Positions 38,501 to 48,558 of a stretch of DNA of 64,000 nucleotides are shown here, piece by piece. Each line of letters opens with the position of its first letter. Position 1 is the first letter of the stretch. The DNA is from Polyangium sp. 6x1. Its GTDB lineage: Bacteria > Myxococcota_A > Polyangia > Polyangiales > Polyangiaceae. The DNA lies in assembly GCF_029946515.1 (NCBI RefSeq), contig NZ_JARZHH010000002.1:248001-312000 (forward strand). The letters are read 5' to 3'. The notes beneath the pieces are model-generated. The model had not been told where the DNA came from. It ran no database searches and saw only the letters and a list, made by a program, of their open reading frames with translations. The position numbers and the translations under genes were made by a program.

Positions 38501-41500
38501 CGGCACCTCGTCCAGCACATCGAGAAATCGAGCGAAATCGCGCTGCGGGACGTCTGCTACACGATGAGCGTTCGTCGCGCGCACCACCGCACGCGCGGGG
38601 TCGTCGCGGCGCGGAGCCGGGCGGAGGTGCTCGATGGGCTGCGCGCGCTCGCCGACGGCCGCGAGCATCCCCTGGCGCGCGCGGGCACGGTGCCGATCGT
38701 CGGCCGGCGCGGCCTGGTCTTCGTGTTTCCGGGGCAGGGCTCGCAGTGGGTCGGCATGGGCCGCTCGCTCTTCGTGCAAAAGCCTGTCTTCCGCGAAGCG
38801 ATCGAGGATTGCGACGCGGTGATCCGGCGCGCGGCGGGCTTCTCCGTCATCGAGGAGCTCCTCGCCGACGAGACGCGCTCGCAGCTCGGACGCATCGACG
38901 TCGTGCAGCCCATGCTCTTCGCGATCGAGGTCGCGCTCGCCGCGCTCTGGCGCGCGTGGGGCGTCGAGCCCGACGGCGTCATCGGCCACAGCATGGGCGA
39001 GATCGCGGCGGCGCACGTCGCGGGCGTGCTCTCGCTCGACGACGCGGCGAAGGTCATTTGCCGCCGGAGCAAGCTGCTTCGTCGCGTCGCGGGTCTCGGC
39101 GCGATGGCGCTCGTCGAGCTCGCGATGGACGAGACGGAGCGGGCGCTCGTGGGCTACGAGGACCGGCTCAGCGTCGCGGTGAGCAATGGCCCGCGCTCGA
39201 CCGTGATCTCGGGCGAGCCGGCGGCGCTCGACGAGGTCGTCACGAAGCTCGAGGGGCGCGGGGTCTTTTGTCGCCGCGTGAAGGTCGACGTCGCCTCGCA
39301 CAGCCCGCAGATGGACGTCCTGAAGCAGGACCTCTCGACCGCGCTCGCTGATCTCCGGCCGCGGGCGGCCAAGATCGCGATGCGCTCGACCGTCACGGGC
39401 GATCTCGTCGCGGGCCCGGAGCTCGACGCGTCGTACTGGGTGAAGAACCTCCGCGCGCCCGTCCTGTTTGGCAGGGCCGTCGCGAAGGCCGTCGAGGAGG
39501 GACAAACCCTCTTCGTGGAGCTCAGCCCGCACCCGATCCTCTTGCATTCGATCGAGGAGACGCTGCGCGCGCTTTCGAAAGAGGGGGCGGCCATTGCGTC
39601 GCTCAAGCGCAACGAGGACGAGCGCCATTGCCTCGTCGACGCGCTCGGCGCGCTGCACGTGAAGGGCCATGAGCTCGCGTGGGGCAAGCTCTTCCCGCGC
39701 GGCGGCCGGTGCATCACGCTGCCCGCCTATCCTTGGCAGCGCGATCGGTACTGGCTGTCCGACGAGGTGAAATCGCGGATATCGCCGTCGCGGTCGTGGC
39801 TCGCGCACGTGGCGCACCAGGATCCCGCGGCGCACCCGCTGCTCGGCGCGCCGCTCCAGCTCTCCGTCGAGCCCACCCTGCATTTCTGGGAGCAATCGCT
39901 GAGCACCACGGCGCTGCCCTACCTCGCGCATCACCGCGTGCAGAACGACCCGATCTTCCCTGGCGCGGGCTACGTGGAGATGGCCCTGTCCGGCGTCGCG
40001 GAGGTGCACGGCAAGGTCTCCGTCGCGCTCGAGGAGGTCTCCTTCGATCGGATGCTCCCGGTCGGCAAGGATCCGGATCGGCGCGTCCAGTTCGTCCTCG
40101 TCGACGAGGAGCCGGGGCGCGCGTCGTTCCTGGTATCGAGCCGCGAGGCGGGCGCGACGACGTGGACGCGGCACGCGGCGGGCAAGGTACGGACGGGCGT
40201 GGGAGCGCCGGGGGCCCGGATCTCGCGCGAGCGTCCTCGTGTGCTCCAGGCGCGTTGCCCGACGATGCTCGACGCGGAGTCCTTTTATCGCCGCATGGAA
40301 GAGGGCGGGCTCTTTTATGGTCGTAGCTTCCGCGGCCTCGAGCAGATGTGGCTCGGCACCGAGGAAGGGCTCGCCCGCGTCTTCTTGCCGGCCGACGTCG
40401 CGGTGAGCGCGGACCAATATCAGGTCCACCCGGCGCTGCTCGACGCGTGCTTCCAGACCCTCGTGGGCGTCCACGTCGCCACGGAGACGGAGCCGCTCGG
40501 CACCTACGTGCTCTCCGGCATCGATCGAATCCGGCTCCATCGCACGCTCGGTCAGGAGGTATGGGTCCACGCGCAGCTCCACGCGAGCGACGACATGTCG
40601 AACCCCGCGGGGGACGTCTACGTCATCGACGCGGATGGCCGGGTGCAGGCGGAGGTGCAGGGCCTGCGCATCAAGCGGCTGGAGAGCGGGAAATCGGCGT
40701 CGGCGAACGCGCTCGACGATGCCATTTACGCGATCGAGTGGCGCAAGAAGGACCTCGACGGCGAGTCCATGCGGATCAAGCCCGCGGGCAACCCGGGCGC
40801 GTGGCTGTTTTTCGTGGACGAGGGCGGAACGGCGGCGTCCATGGCGTTTCTCCTGCTCGCGCGGGGTGAGACGTGCGTGCGGGTTCGCGTTGGCAGCCGG
40901 TTTGCTCGCCTCGAAGCGGGCCTCTTCGAGATCGACCCGACGAACCCGGAGCATTACCAGCGCGTCCTCCGCGAGGCGTTTGGCCGCGAGGTCCATTGCC
41001 GCGGCATCGTCCATCTGTTCGCGCTCGACGCGACCCCGTGGGAGCGGACCACGAACGACACGATCGAGCGTGACGTCGAGCACGGCTGCCTGAGCGCGCT
41101 TTACCTGGTCCAGGCCGTCCTGCGGCAGGGGTGGCGCGACATGCCGCGGCTCTGGCTCGTCACGCGCGGCGCGCAGGCCGTGCTCTCGTCGGGGATGCCG
41201 CTGTCCATCGCGCAATCGACGCTCTGGGGGCTCGGCCGCACGATCGCGCTCGAGCACCCGGAGCTCGAGTGCACGCGCATCGACGTCGATCCGAGCCGCA
41301 GCGCCGACGAGGCCTCGGTCTTGCTCCGCGAGATCGCTGTGCGCGACCGCGAGGATCAGGTCGCTTATCGCAAGGAGGGCCGGTTCGTCGCCCGGCTCGT
41401 GCACAGCTCGTTCGACGCGATCGGGGTTGTCAAGGCAAACGTGCCGCCCGAGCCGGCGAATGGAAGGCCCTTCCGGCTGGAGAGCCTCGAAGTGGGGGTC

Positions 41501-43759
41501 CTCGATCAGCTCGTGCTCCGCGAGGCGCCGCGTCGTCCGCCGGGCCCAGGCGAGGTCGAAATCGAGGTCGAGGCCGCGGGGCTCAATTACGTCGACGTGA
41601 TGCAGGCGATGGCGGTCTACCCGGGGATGACCGGCGACGCCGGCACGCTCGGCCACGAATGCGCGGGCCGCATCATCGCGCTCGGCGAGGGCGTCGAGAA
41701 CCTCACCGTGGGACAGGAGGTCGTCGCGTTTGCGCCCGGCTCCTTCGCGTCGCACGTGACCACGCGCGCCGTGTTCGTGGCGCCGAAGCCCGCGAAGATC
41801 GGCTTCGCGGAGGCCGCGTCGCTCCCCGTGGTCTTCATGACCGTCTATTATGCGCTCAATCGATTGGCGCGCCTCGGCCACGACGAGCGTGTCCTCGTGC
41901 ATACGGCGACGGGCGGGACGGGCCTCGCGGCGATCCAGATCGCGCGCGTGCTCAAGGCCGAGATCTTCGCGACCGCCGGCAGCGAGGAGAAGCGGGCGTA
42001 CCTGCGATCCATCGGCATCGAGCACGTCATGGATTCCCGCACGCTCTCGTTCGTCACCGAGATCATGGAGAGCACGGCCGGGCAGGGCGTCGACGTCGTG
42101 CTCAATACGCTGACCGGCGATGCGCGCACGCGGAGCCTCGAGCTGCTCGCGCCTTATGGCCGCTTCGTCGAGCTCAGCAAGCGCGACATCTACGAGAACA
42201 ACCAGCTCGCGATGACGCCGTTCCGGCGGAGCGTCTCGTTCGCGTCGGTCGACCTGCCTGGCATGTCCGTCGAGCGGCCTTCGCTCCTCGGATCGCTGCT
42301 GAACGAGGTGATGCAGCTCTTCGAAATGGGCATCTTCCAGCCCTTGCCCGTGAAGGTCTTCCCGGCGTCGGAGGCGAATGCCGCGTTCAAGCTGATGTCC
42401 GAGGCGAAGCACATCGGCAAGGTCGTGCTCGTCATGAACGAGCCCTCGGCCGCGATTTTGCCCGCGGAGCAGCCGCGCCCCGGCATTCGGCCCGACGTGT
42501 CGTATTTGATCACCGGCGGCTTCGGTGGCCTCGGGCTCTCGCTCGCGCAGTGGATGGTGGATCAGGGGGCACGGCACCTCGCGCTCGTCTCGCGTCGCGC
42601 GCCTTCGACCGCGGCGCGCGAGGCCATCCGGACCATGGAAAAGGCCGGCGCGCAGGTCCTCGTCGTCGAGGCGGACGTCGCGCGGGAGGACCAGGTCGCG
42701 GCGCTGCTGGCGCAGATCGACCGCGCCCTGCCGCCGCTTCACGGCGTCGTGCACGCGGCCGGCATCCTCGACGATCGGACGCTCCTCGAGCTCGACGAGG
42801 AGCGATTCCGCCGCGTGCTCGAACCGAAGGTCGCGGGCGCGTTCAACCTGCACGCGCGCACCCGGGACAAGCCGCTCGATTTCTTCGTGCTGTATTCGTC
42901 CGCCGCCTCGCTCCTCGGGGCGCCGGGCCAGGGCAATTACGCGGCGGCCAATGCTTTCCTCGACGCCCTCGCGCACGCGCGCCGGCGCGCCGGTTTGCCC
43001 GCGACGAGCATTCACTGGGGGCCGTTCTCGGACGTCGGCCTCGCGGCCGCGCAGGGCAATCGTGGCCAGCGGCTCTCGCATCGGGGCATCGAGAGCCTCA
43101 CGCCGCAGCAAGGCCTCCTCGCGTTCGGCCGCTTGCTCGAACGATCCCCGGCCGAGGTCGGCGTCCTGCGCCTCGCCGTGCACCAGTGGCTCGAATTCTA
43201 CCCGCAGCTCGCGGGCAGCCCCTTCTGGTCCGAGCTGCAGCGCGACCCGAAACATGCGACGGATCGTCCGGCCCCGTCGAGCCGCGTCTCGTTCCGGGGC
43301 TTGCTCGAGCGCAGGCCGGCGCCGGAGCGGCTCCCCATGCTGGAGAAGCACATCCTGGAGCACGTGGGCCAGGTGCTCCGGCTCGATATCGGGCGCATCG
43401 ACCGGCTCGCCTCGTTCACGAGCCTCGGCATGGACTCGCTGCTCAGCCTGGAGCTGCGCAATCGGCTCGAATCGAGCCTCGGCGTGCGACTCTCGGCCAC
43501 GCTCCTGTTCACGTATCCGAACCCGGCGTCGCTCGCCGATCACCTTCTCGATCGAATGAGCCTTTCGCCCGGGAGGCGCCCGACGGACACGTCGCCCCCG
43601 TCCCTCGCTGCGCCGCGCGCGGAGCGCTCGTCGGCGCTCCCGGCCAGGCCGAGTGAACCGATCCGGGTGCAATCGCCCCGGCACATAACGCAGTCGGAAG
43701 CCGATATCCTGCTCGAGCTCGAGGAGGAGCTGGCTCGCTCGGAGGATTACCTCTCGTGA
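35573..43759 (+). CDS. Type I modular PKS: ACP-KS-AT-AT-DH-ER-KR-ACP (loading plus module 1)
   Basis: About 2,730 residues. Order by nucleotide position: loading ACP (YGLDSL, Ser codon 35693); KS about 35890-37170 (DTACSSSL, Cys codon 36407; [22 protein letters not shown]); AT1 about 37430-38400 (GHSIGE, Ser 37711); AT2 about 38705-39760 (GHSMGE, Ser 38990); DH about 39830-40690 ([20 protein letters not shown]); KR structural part about 40730-41420; ER about 41460-42440 ([14 protein letters not shown]); KR about 42500-43220 (LDD motif, catalytic Ser, Tyr and Asn present); ACP (GMDSLL, Ser 43436). AT2 motifs RIDVVQ and VASHS predict methylmalonyl-CoA. AT1 is atypical and probably loads the starter. 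A complete reductive loop predicts a saturated beta-carbon; the KR LDD motif is B-type. ATG 35573 gives a clean ACP start; ATG 35534 is the alternative. Confidence 0.93.
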   Translation: MTPPNAESLSAWLISRLAELRGIDPRTIDPRERFHRYGLDSLGATKLIADLGKHLGRSLSPTLVWEHATPASLAKFLSSSAGLSAGAGGLPGPALMPPSSRATPVGNEPIAIVGMACRFPKAPDLDAFWRLLRDGIDAITEVPRDRWDAAELYDPDNNATGKINTRWGGFLDHVDTFDPQFFGISPREAVQMDPQQRLALELALEALEDAGIPPPSLKGSRTGVFVGALFLDHALLQDRAGRESITAHTSTGGASCIIANRISYAFGLEGPSMTVDTACSSSLVAMHLASQSLRSAESSVAIVGGVSLMLVPETTMGFTKLNAMSPDGRCRAFDARGNGYVRSEGAGLVILKRLSDALRDGDRIYAVVRGSAVNNDGASNGLTAPNPHAQQSMLRDACRAAGVAPADIQYVEAHGTGTPLGDPIEAGALGAVIGGEHPPDQPLYIGSVKTNVGHLEAAAGIVGLMKVALAMHHDALPPSLHYESPNPNIDFLRLNLRVVTKVEPWPASEGALRRAGVSSFGYGGTNAHVILESMARSTASVALIEAGAPEAMGASIGLALESIRGEEVIAGRVLRGPSSGVGQRLAVVASTKSGLEARLVEARGGAEGRGIFRGAARGSRRVVWVFSGQGSQWAGMGRSLVLSEPSFRAALTRCDRVLGPLLGWSVLDEIMAGSPRVAADRIDVMWPVLFAFQVALAELLSDLGLEPGAVIGHSIGEVAAAHVAGVLSLEDAARVIAHQAMLVQRSAGQGMMLLAGVGWDEAESIVASSGGRIHRAIAASPTTTVFSGDGGALVGLAASFASRGVFARPVNTGAAVHGPQMAYLVDELPPLLAGLHPMSARVPVVSGLAGERIRGEDLDVPYWSRQLCEPVRFANGIQRLLDDGLAVFLEVAPHPIVKHAIEECIRHVDKQATAVAVSALWRNEDEGRSIREAVGQLFVHGASVMDRRTESDATEMGHVHLLPLSGQTEAAMRDAARHLVQHIEKSSEIALRDVCYTMSVRRAHHRTRGVVAARSRAEVLDGLRALADGREHPLARAGTVPIVGRRGLVFVFPGQGSQWVGMGRSLFVQKPVFREAIEDCDAVIRRAAGFSVIEELLADETRSQLGRIDVVQPMLFAIEVALAALWRAWGVEPDGVIGHSMGEIAAAHVAGVLSLDDAAKVICRRSKLLRRVAGLGAMALVELAMDETERALVGYEDRLSVAVSNGPRSTVISGEPAALDEVVTKLEGRGVFCRRVKVDVASHSPQMDVLKQDLSTALADLRPRAAKIAMRSTVTGDLVAGPELDASYWVKNLRAPVLFGRAVAKAVEEGQTLFVELSPHPILLHSIEETLRALSKEGAAIASLKRNEDERHCLVDALGALHVKGHELAWGKLFPRGGRCITLPAYPWQRDRYWLSDEVKSRISPSRSWLAHVAHQDPAAHPLLGAPLQLSVEPTLHFWEQSLSTTALPYLAHHRVQNDPIFPGAGYVEMALSGVAEVHGKVSVALEEVSFDRMLPVGKDPDRRVQFVLVDEEPGRASFLVSSREAGATTWTRHAAGKVRTGVGAPGARISRERPRVLQARCPTMLDAESFYRRMEEGGLFYGRSFRGLEQMWLGTEEGLARVFLPADVAVSADQYQVHPALLDACFQTLVGVHVATETEPLGTYVLSGIDRIRLHRTLGQEVWVHAQLHASDDMSNPAGDVYVIDADGRVQAEVQGLRIKRLESGKSASANALDDAIYAIEWRKKDLDGESMRIKPAGNPGAWLFFVDEGGTAASMAFLLLARGETCVRVRVGSRFARLEAGLFEIDPTNPEHYQRVLREAFGREVHCRGIVHLFALDATPWERTTNDTIERDVEHGCLSALYLVQAVLRQGWRDMPRLWLVTRGAQAVLSSGMPLSIAQSTLWGLGRTIALEHPELECTRIDVDPSRSADEASVLLREIAVRDREDQVAYRKEGRFVARLVHSSFDAIGVVKANVPPEPANGRPFRLESLEVGVLDQLVLREAPRRPPGPGEVEIEVEAAGLNYVDVMQAMAVYPGMTGDAGTLGHECAGRIIALGEGVENLTVGQEVVAFAPGSFASHVTTRAVFVAPKPAKIGFAEAASLPVVFMTVYYALNRLARLGHDERVLVHTATGGTGLAAIQIARVLKAEIFATAGSEEKRAYLRSIGIEHVMDSRTLSFVTEIMESTAGQGVDVVLNTLTGDARTRSLELLAPYGRFVELSKRDIYENNQLAMTPFRRSVSFASVDLPGMSVERPSLLGSLLNEVMQLFEMGIFQPLPVKVFPASEANAAFKLMSEAKHIGKVVLVMNEPSAAILPAEQPRPGIRPDVSYLITGGFGGLGLSLAQWMVDQGARHLALVSRRAPSTAAREAIRTMEKAGAQVLVVEADVAREDQVAALLAQIDRALPPLHGVVHAAGILDDRTLLELDEERFRRVLEPKVAGAFNLHARTRDKPLDFFVLYSSAASLLGAPGQGNYAAANAFLDALAHARRRAGLPATSIHWGPFSDVGLAAAQGNRGQRLSHRGIESLTPQQGLLAFGRLLERSPAEVGVLRLAVHQWLEFYPQLAGSPFWSELQRDPKHATDRPAPSSRVSFRGLLERRPAPERLPMLEKHILEHVGQVLRLDIGRIDRLASFTSLGMDSLLSLELRNRLESSLGVRLSATLLFTYPNPASLADHLLDRMSLSPGRRPTDTSPPSLAAPRAERSSALPARPSEPIRVQSPRHITQSEADILLELEEELARSEDYLS

Positions 43760-46700
43760 CCACCAGACGTCCCGATGCCCCGTCGAGCATGACGACGCAG
43801 CACGACGACGATGCCCCGCCGGCGTCGGGGCTCTCGTCGATGCAGCGCGCGATCATGACGATCCAGAAGATGCGCGCGAAGATCGAGAACCTCGAGCGCG
43901 CGCGCGTCGAGCCGATCGCGATCATCGGAATGGGATGTCGCTTCCCCGGCGGGGCGAACACCCCGGAGGCGTTCTTCGAGATTTTGAAGGAGGGCGTCGA
44001 CGCGATCACCGAAGTCCCCCCCGAGCGATGGAAGCTCGCGTCGGATCATTCGACGGATCCGGAAGCACGCGCGGTGCGCTGGGGCGCGTTCCTGCGCGAC
44101 GTGGACCTCTTCGACGCCCGATTTTTTGGCATCTCTCCGCGTGAGGCATCGAAGATGGATCCCCAGCAGCGGATCCTGCTCGAGGTCACGTGGGAGGCGC
44201 TCGAGCGCGCCGGGCAGGTCCCCGAGCGGCTCGTCGGGAGCCGCACCGGGGTTTTTCTCGGCATCATGAACAATGATTATGCCGAGCTCTCCGCGGTCGC
44301 CGGGGCGGAGCAGGAGGACGCGTACACGACGACGGGAAATGGCCATAGTTTTCCCGCCGGGCGGGTCTCGTACACCTTCGGGTTCCAGGGGCCGAGCGTC
44401 GCGATCGACACGGCCTGCTCCTCGTCGCTGGTCGCGATTCACCTGGCCTGCCAGAGCCTGCGCACCGGAGAGTGCAACCTGGCGGTCGCCGGCGGCGTCA
44501 ACCTGATGCTCGTGCCCTCCACCACGCGCAAATATGCGAAGACGCAGGCTCTTTCGCCCGACGGACGTTGCAAGTCATTCGACGCGACGGCGAACGGCTT
44601 CGTCCGGGGCGAGGGGTGCGGGATGCTCGTGCTGAAGCGATTGAGCGACGCCGAGCGTGACGGGGATCCGATCCTCGCGGTCGTTCGTGGATCGGCCGTC
44701 AACCAGGACGGCCGATCCACGGGGCTCACGACGCCGAACGTGCTCGCGCAGCAGGCGATGTTGACCCAGGCGCTCGAGAGCGCCCGGGTGGCGCCGTCCG
44801 ACATCGGGTATGTCGAGACGCACGGGACGGGGACGTCGCTCGGGGACCCGATCGAAATGGACGCGCTCAAGGCCGTGCTGGGCGGGCCTCGGCCCGAAAA
44901 CTCGCCGTGCGTGCTCGGGGCGCTCAAGACGAACATCGGGCACCTGGAGGCGGCGGCGGGGGTCGCGGGGGTCATCAAGACGGTCCTCGTGCTCCAGAAC
45001 GCGACCATCCCGAGGAACAACCATTTCCGGACGCTCAACCCTCGCATTCAGCTCGACCGGACGTCCTTCGTGATACCCACGGCGACGAGCCCCTGGCGCG
45101 GGCGGATGAAGCGCCGGATCGCCGGCGTGAGCTCGTTCGGCATGAGCGGGACGAACGCGCACGTCGTCGTGGAGGAATGGCCCGCGAGCGCGGAGGAGGA
45201 CCTCACGCCGGAGCCTTCGGCGTATTTGCTGCCGCTCTCCGCGAAGAGCCCCGAGGCGCTCCTGGAGCTCGCGGGGGCCTATCGCGATTCCCTCGCGACC
45301 TCGCAGCCCGACGTGCGGATGCGCGACGTCGTGTACACGGCGAGCCAGCGGCGGGCCCATTTCGAGCATCGCCTCTCGGTCGTGGGCGGCAATCGGGAGG
45401 AGACGATCCGGAAGCTGGACGCGTTTCTCCGTGGGGACTCGGCCCCGGGGCTCGTGACGGGAAAGTCGACGCCGGCGCGGGCCAAGGTCGTGTTCGTCTT
45501 TTCCGGGCAGGGCTCGCAATGGCTCGGCATGGGGCGCAAGCTCTATGAAGAGGAATCGGCATTTCGATCGGTCATCGATTCTTGCGACGCGCTCATGACC
45601 CCGCGGCTCGGATGGAGCCTGCTCGACGAGCTCGATACGACGGAGTCGATGTCGCGGCTCGGCGAGACCCAGGTGGCGCAGCCGCTCATCTTCGCCATTC
45701 AGGTCGCGCTCGTGGAGCTGCTCCGGTCCTGGGGCGTCGCGCCGGACGCGGTCATCGGGCATAGCGTCGGCGAGATCGCCGCTGCGTACATTTCGGGAAT
45801 TCTTACCCTCGACGAGGCCGTCCGGCTGGTCGCCATCCGCGGGCGGATCATGCAAAAGGCGAGCGGCATCGGGAAGATGGTGTCGGTCGCGCTCGGGGTG
45901 GAAGCGGCGCGCATGGCGATCGCCGGGTACGAGGATCGCGTCTCGATTGCCGCGGTGAACGATCCGGGCTCGGTCGTCCTCGCAGGGCAGGCCTCGACCG
46001 TGGACGAGATCACGACGAAGCTCGAGCGGGAGGGCGTATCCTGCCGCGCGTTGCGGGTCAATTACGCGTTTCACAGCCCGCAGATGGAGCCGCTCGCGAA
46101 GGAGCTCGTCGACCGGCTCGTGCGCGTCGATGCGCGCCGGGCGACGTTGGCGATGTACAGCACGGTGCTCGCGGAGTGCGTCGAAGGGAAAGAGCTCGAC
46201 GTGCGGTACTGGGGCCGGAACGTGCGGGAGACGGTCGATCTCGCGGGCGCCGTCAGCGCGGCGATTCACGACGGATATCAGCTCTTTCTCGAAGTGGGGC
46301 CGCACCCGGTGCTCGCCGAGAACGTACGGCAAATCCTCGCGGCGAAGAAAGCGGATGGGATCGCGGCGTTTACCCTGCGGCGAAACCAGGACGATCGACG
46401 GGCGCTGCTCGAGGCCGCGGGGGCGCTGTACACGCGCGGTTGTTTTCCGGAATGGGCGCGGCTCGCGCCGGGCGGGGCCAAGTGCGTCCCGATGCCGACG
46501 TATCGGTGGCAGCGGGAGCGATACTGGCTCGACCTTCCGAACGCGCCGTGGGGCGCCGTCGCGAAGCGGGAGGAGGTGGCGAGGTCGCGGCCCGATCCGC
46601 TGGACGCTTGCGTGCACGCGGTGGAATGGCGCAAGGTCGACGCGGGGACGCGGGGCGTCGAGGAGGGCGGGCGCCCTCTGGCGGGCCCCTGGTTGATTTT

Positions 46701-48558
46701 CGCCGATTCGGCCGGCGTGGCCACGGCGCTCGCTCGGCAGCTCGACGTGCTCGGCGAGCCCTCGATCCGGGTGGTCCCGGGGGAGCGATACGAGAGCATC
46801 GAGCCCGGGATGTACCGCATCGATCCAGGCCATCGGGACGGGTATCGGCAGCTCCTTCGCGACGCATTCGGGAAGGGCACGAAGTGCCGCGGTGTGATTC
46901 ACCTTTTCAGCCTGGATGCCGCGCCGTGGGACCGGACGACCGCGGAGACGCTCGACGCTGATCAGCGCCACGGGAGCCTGAGCGCGGCGTTCCTCCTCCA
47001 GGCGATCCTCCAGTACACCTGGCGCGACAAACCGAAGCTTTGGCTCGTCACGCGGGGAGCGCAGCACGTCCCGGGGCAGCAGAGAGGGGTATCCGTGTCG
47101 CAAGCGCCGCTCTGGGGTCTCGCGCGCACGGCCAACCTCGAGCACCCGGAGCTCTCGTCCGTGCTCGTGGACCTTCCCCCCGAGCCTTCGGACGACGACG
47201 CGGGGATGCTTCTCCGTGAGCTTGGCGCGCGTGATCAGGAGGACCGCGTGGCGCTGCGGCCGGAGGGGCGATACGTCGCCCGGCTCGTGCGCAGCTCGTT
47301 CGACAATGCCCCGCCGCGCGAATTCCGGTTCCGCGAGGATGCCGTGTATTTGATCACGGGTGGGCTCGGCGGGCTCGGGTCGATGGTCGCCCGGTGGATG
47401 GTGACGCAGGGCGCGCGGCATCTCGCGCTGGCGGCCCGGAGCGAGCCGAATGAAGCGGCGCGTGACGCCATCCGGACGATGGAGGAGGCCGGGGCGCGGG
47501 TGCTCGTCCTGCGGGCGGATGTTTCGCGACCGGACGATGTGGCAGCGATGCTCGAACAGATCGACCGAGCGGGGCTCCCCTTGCGCGGCGTCGTGCATGC
47601 GGCCGGCGCGGCGGGCGACAAGAAGCCCTTGCTGGACGCCGGCGAGCAGGAGCTATGGGCCGGGCAAGCGGCGAAGACGCGGGGCGCGTGGAACGTGCAC
47701 AAGGCCACCCTCGATCGCCCGCTCGATTTTTTCGTGCTGTATTCGTCGGCGTCCGCGGTCCTCGGTTTGTCCGGGCACGCGGGTTATTCGAGCGCGAATG
47801 CATTCCTCGACGCGCTGGCCGAGGCGCGCTCGGCGAGCGGCGGGGCGGGGATGAGCATTCAGTGGGGCGCGTTCGCGGACGCGGGACTCGCGGCTCGCGA
47901 GGGACGCGGGGAGCGCATGGCCGCCGCGGGGATGGGCGCGCTCAAGCTCGAGGAGGGGCCGCGCGCCCTCGGGCGCCTGCTCGAGCGCCCGCGGGCCTCG
48001 ATCGGGATCTTTCGGCTCGACGTGCGTCAATGGCTCGACGTGTTTCCTCAGGCGGCGTCGTCCGCGTTCTGGTCCGAGGTGCGGAAGAAGGGAGCGCCCG
48101 CGGAGACGGACAAGGTGGACGAGGCCAGCGCGCGGCTTCAAAAAGTGCTGGCGGGCGCGACGCCCCTTGCGCGGCGCGCGCTGCTCGAAGCGCACGTCCG
48201 GGAGCAAGTGGCGCAGGTGTTTCGCATGGAGCCTGCGAGGATCGACACGACCGCCCCATTCGCGACCATGGGAGCGGACTCGCTCATCAGCCTGGAGCTG
48301 AAGAACAATTTGGAGCGCAGCCTCGGCCTCCGCTTGCCCGCGACGCTCCTTTTCACCTATTCGACGATGGCCGTCCTCGTCGAGCATTTGCTCGTGAACA
48401 TCACGCCCGAGGTCGAGGAGAAGGAAGCTCCGCGCGTGCCTGATACCCTGAGGCCAGGGCCGATGCCGGAGGAGCCTGCGAGGGCGCCCATCGACGACGA
48501 CGATCTCCTTGCCCATTTCGACGCGACGATGCAATCGTTCAAGGAGAAAAAACGGTGA
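43756..48558 (+). CDS. Type I modular PKS: KS-AT-KR-ACP (module 2)
   Basis: 1,600 residues from a GTG that overlaps the previous stop as GTGA, so translation is coupled. A short N-terminal helix (MQRAIMTIQKMRAKIENLER) looks like a docking coiled coil. KS at about 43912-45180 has DTACSSSL (Cys codon 44416) and HGTGTSLGDP. AT at about 45480-46530 has GHSVGE (Ser codon 45763) and YAFHS, with ETQVAQ upstream, predicting malonyl-CoA. The KR (structural part from about 46610, catalytic part about 47320-47960) has a normal TGGLGGLG loop, Lys, Ser (YSSASA) and Tyr ([15 protein letters not shown]), so a beta-hydroxyl is expected. It has neither the B-type LDD nor the A-type Trp, so stereochemistry is not predictable. 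ACP: GADSLI, Ser 48280. No DH, ER or TE. Confidence 0.92.
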   Translation: MTTRRPDAPSSMTTQHDDDAPPASGLSSMQRAIMTIQKMRAKIENLERARVEPIAIIGMGCRFPGGANTPEAFFEILKEGVDAITEVPPERWKLASDHSTDPEARAVRWGAFLRDVDLFDARFFGISPREASKMDPQQRILLEVTWEALERAGQVPERLVGSRTGVFLGIMNNDYAELSAVAGAEQEDAYTTTGNGHSFPAGRVSYTFGFQGPSVAIDTACSSSLVAIHLACQSLRTGECNLAVAGGVNLMLVPSTTRKYAKTQALSPDGRCKSFDATANGFVRGEGCGMLVLKRLSDAERDGDPILAVVRGSAVNQDGRSTGLTTPNVLAQQAMLTQALESARVAPSDIGYVETHGTGTSLGDPIEMDALKAVLGGPRPENSPCVLGALKTNIGHLEAAAGVAGVIKTVLVLQNATIPRNNHFRTLNPRIQLDRTSFVIPTATSPWRGRMKRRIAGVSSFGMSGTNAHVVVEEWPASAEEDLTPEPSAYLLPLSAKSPEALLELAGAYRDSLATSQPDVRMRDVVYTASQRRAHFEHRLSVVGGNREETIRKLDAFLRGDSAPGLVTGKSTPARAKVVFVFSGQGSQWLGMGRKLYEEESAFRSVIDSCDALMTPRLGWSLLDELDTTESMSRLGETQVAQPLIFAIQVALVELLRSWGVAPDAVIGHSVGEIAAAYISGILTLDEAVRLVAIRGRIMQKASGIGKMVSVALGVEAARMAIAGYEDRVSIAAVNDPGSVVLAGQASTVDEITTKLEREGVSCRALRVNYAFHSPQMEPLAKELVDRLVRVDARRATLAMYSTVLAECVEGKELDVRYWGRNVRETVDLAGAVSAAIHDGYQLFLEVGPHPVLAENVRQILAAKKADGIAAFTLRRNQDDRRALLEAAGALYTRGCFPEWARLAPGGAKCVPMPTYRWQRERYWLDLPNAPWGAVAKREEVARSRPDPLDACVHAVEWRKVDAGTRGVEEGGRPLAGPWLIFADSAGVATALARQLDVLGEPSIRVVPGERYESIEPGMYRIDPGHRDGYRQLLRDAFGKGTKCRGVIHLFSLDAAPWDRTTAETLDADQRHGSLSAAFLLQAILQYTWRDKPKLWLVTRGAQHVPGQQRGVSVSQAPLWGLARTANLEHPELSSVLVDLPPEPSDDDAGMLLRELGARDQEDRVALRPEGRYVARLVRSSFDNAPPREFRFREDAVYLITGGLGGLGSMVARWMVTQGARHLALAARSEPNEAARDAIRTMEEAGARVLVLRADVSRPDDVAAMLEQIDRAGLPLRGVVHAAGAAGDKKPLLDAGEQELWAGQAAKTRGAWNVHKATLDRPLDFFVLYSSASAVLGLSGHAGYSSANAFLDALAEARSASGGAGMSIQWGAFADAGLAAREGRGERMAAAGMGALKLEEGPRALGRLLERPRASIGIFRLDVRQWLDVFPQAASSAFWSEVRKKGAPAETDKVDEASARLQKVLAGATPLARRALLEAHVREQVAQVFRMEPARIDTTAPFATMGADSLISLELKNNLERSLGLRLPATLLFTYSTMAVLVEHLLVNITPEVEEKEAPRVPDTLRPGPMPEEPARAPIDDDDLLAHFDATMQSFKEKKR

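Noticed and set aside
42500-43220. KR of module 1 considered inactive
   Set aside because: Cofactor loop, Lys, Ser 13 residues before Tyr, Tyr and Asn are all present.
35345-43684. Minus-strand open frame of 2,779 codons antisense to the first PKS gene
   Set aside because: It is Arg/Ala/His-rich low-complexity translation without domains, a high-GC shadow of the PKS frame, which has complete catalytic motifs.
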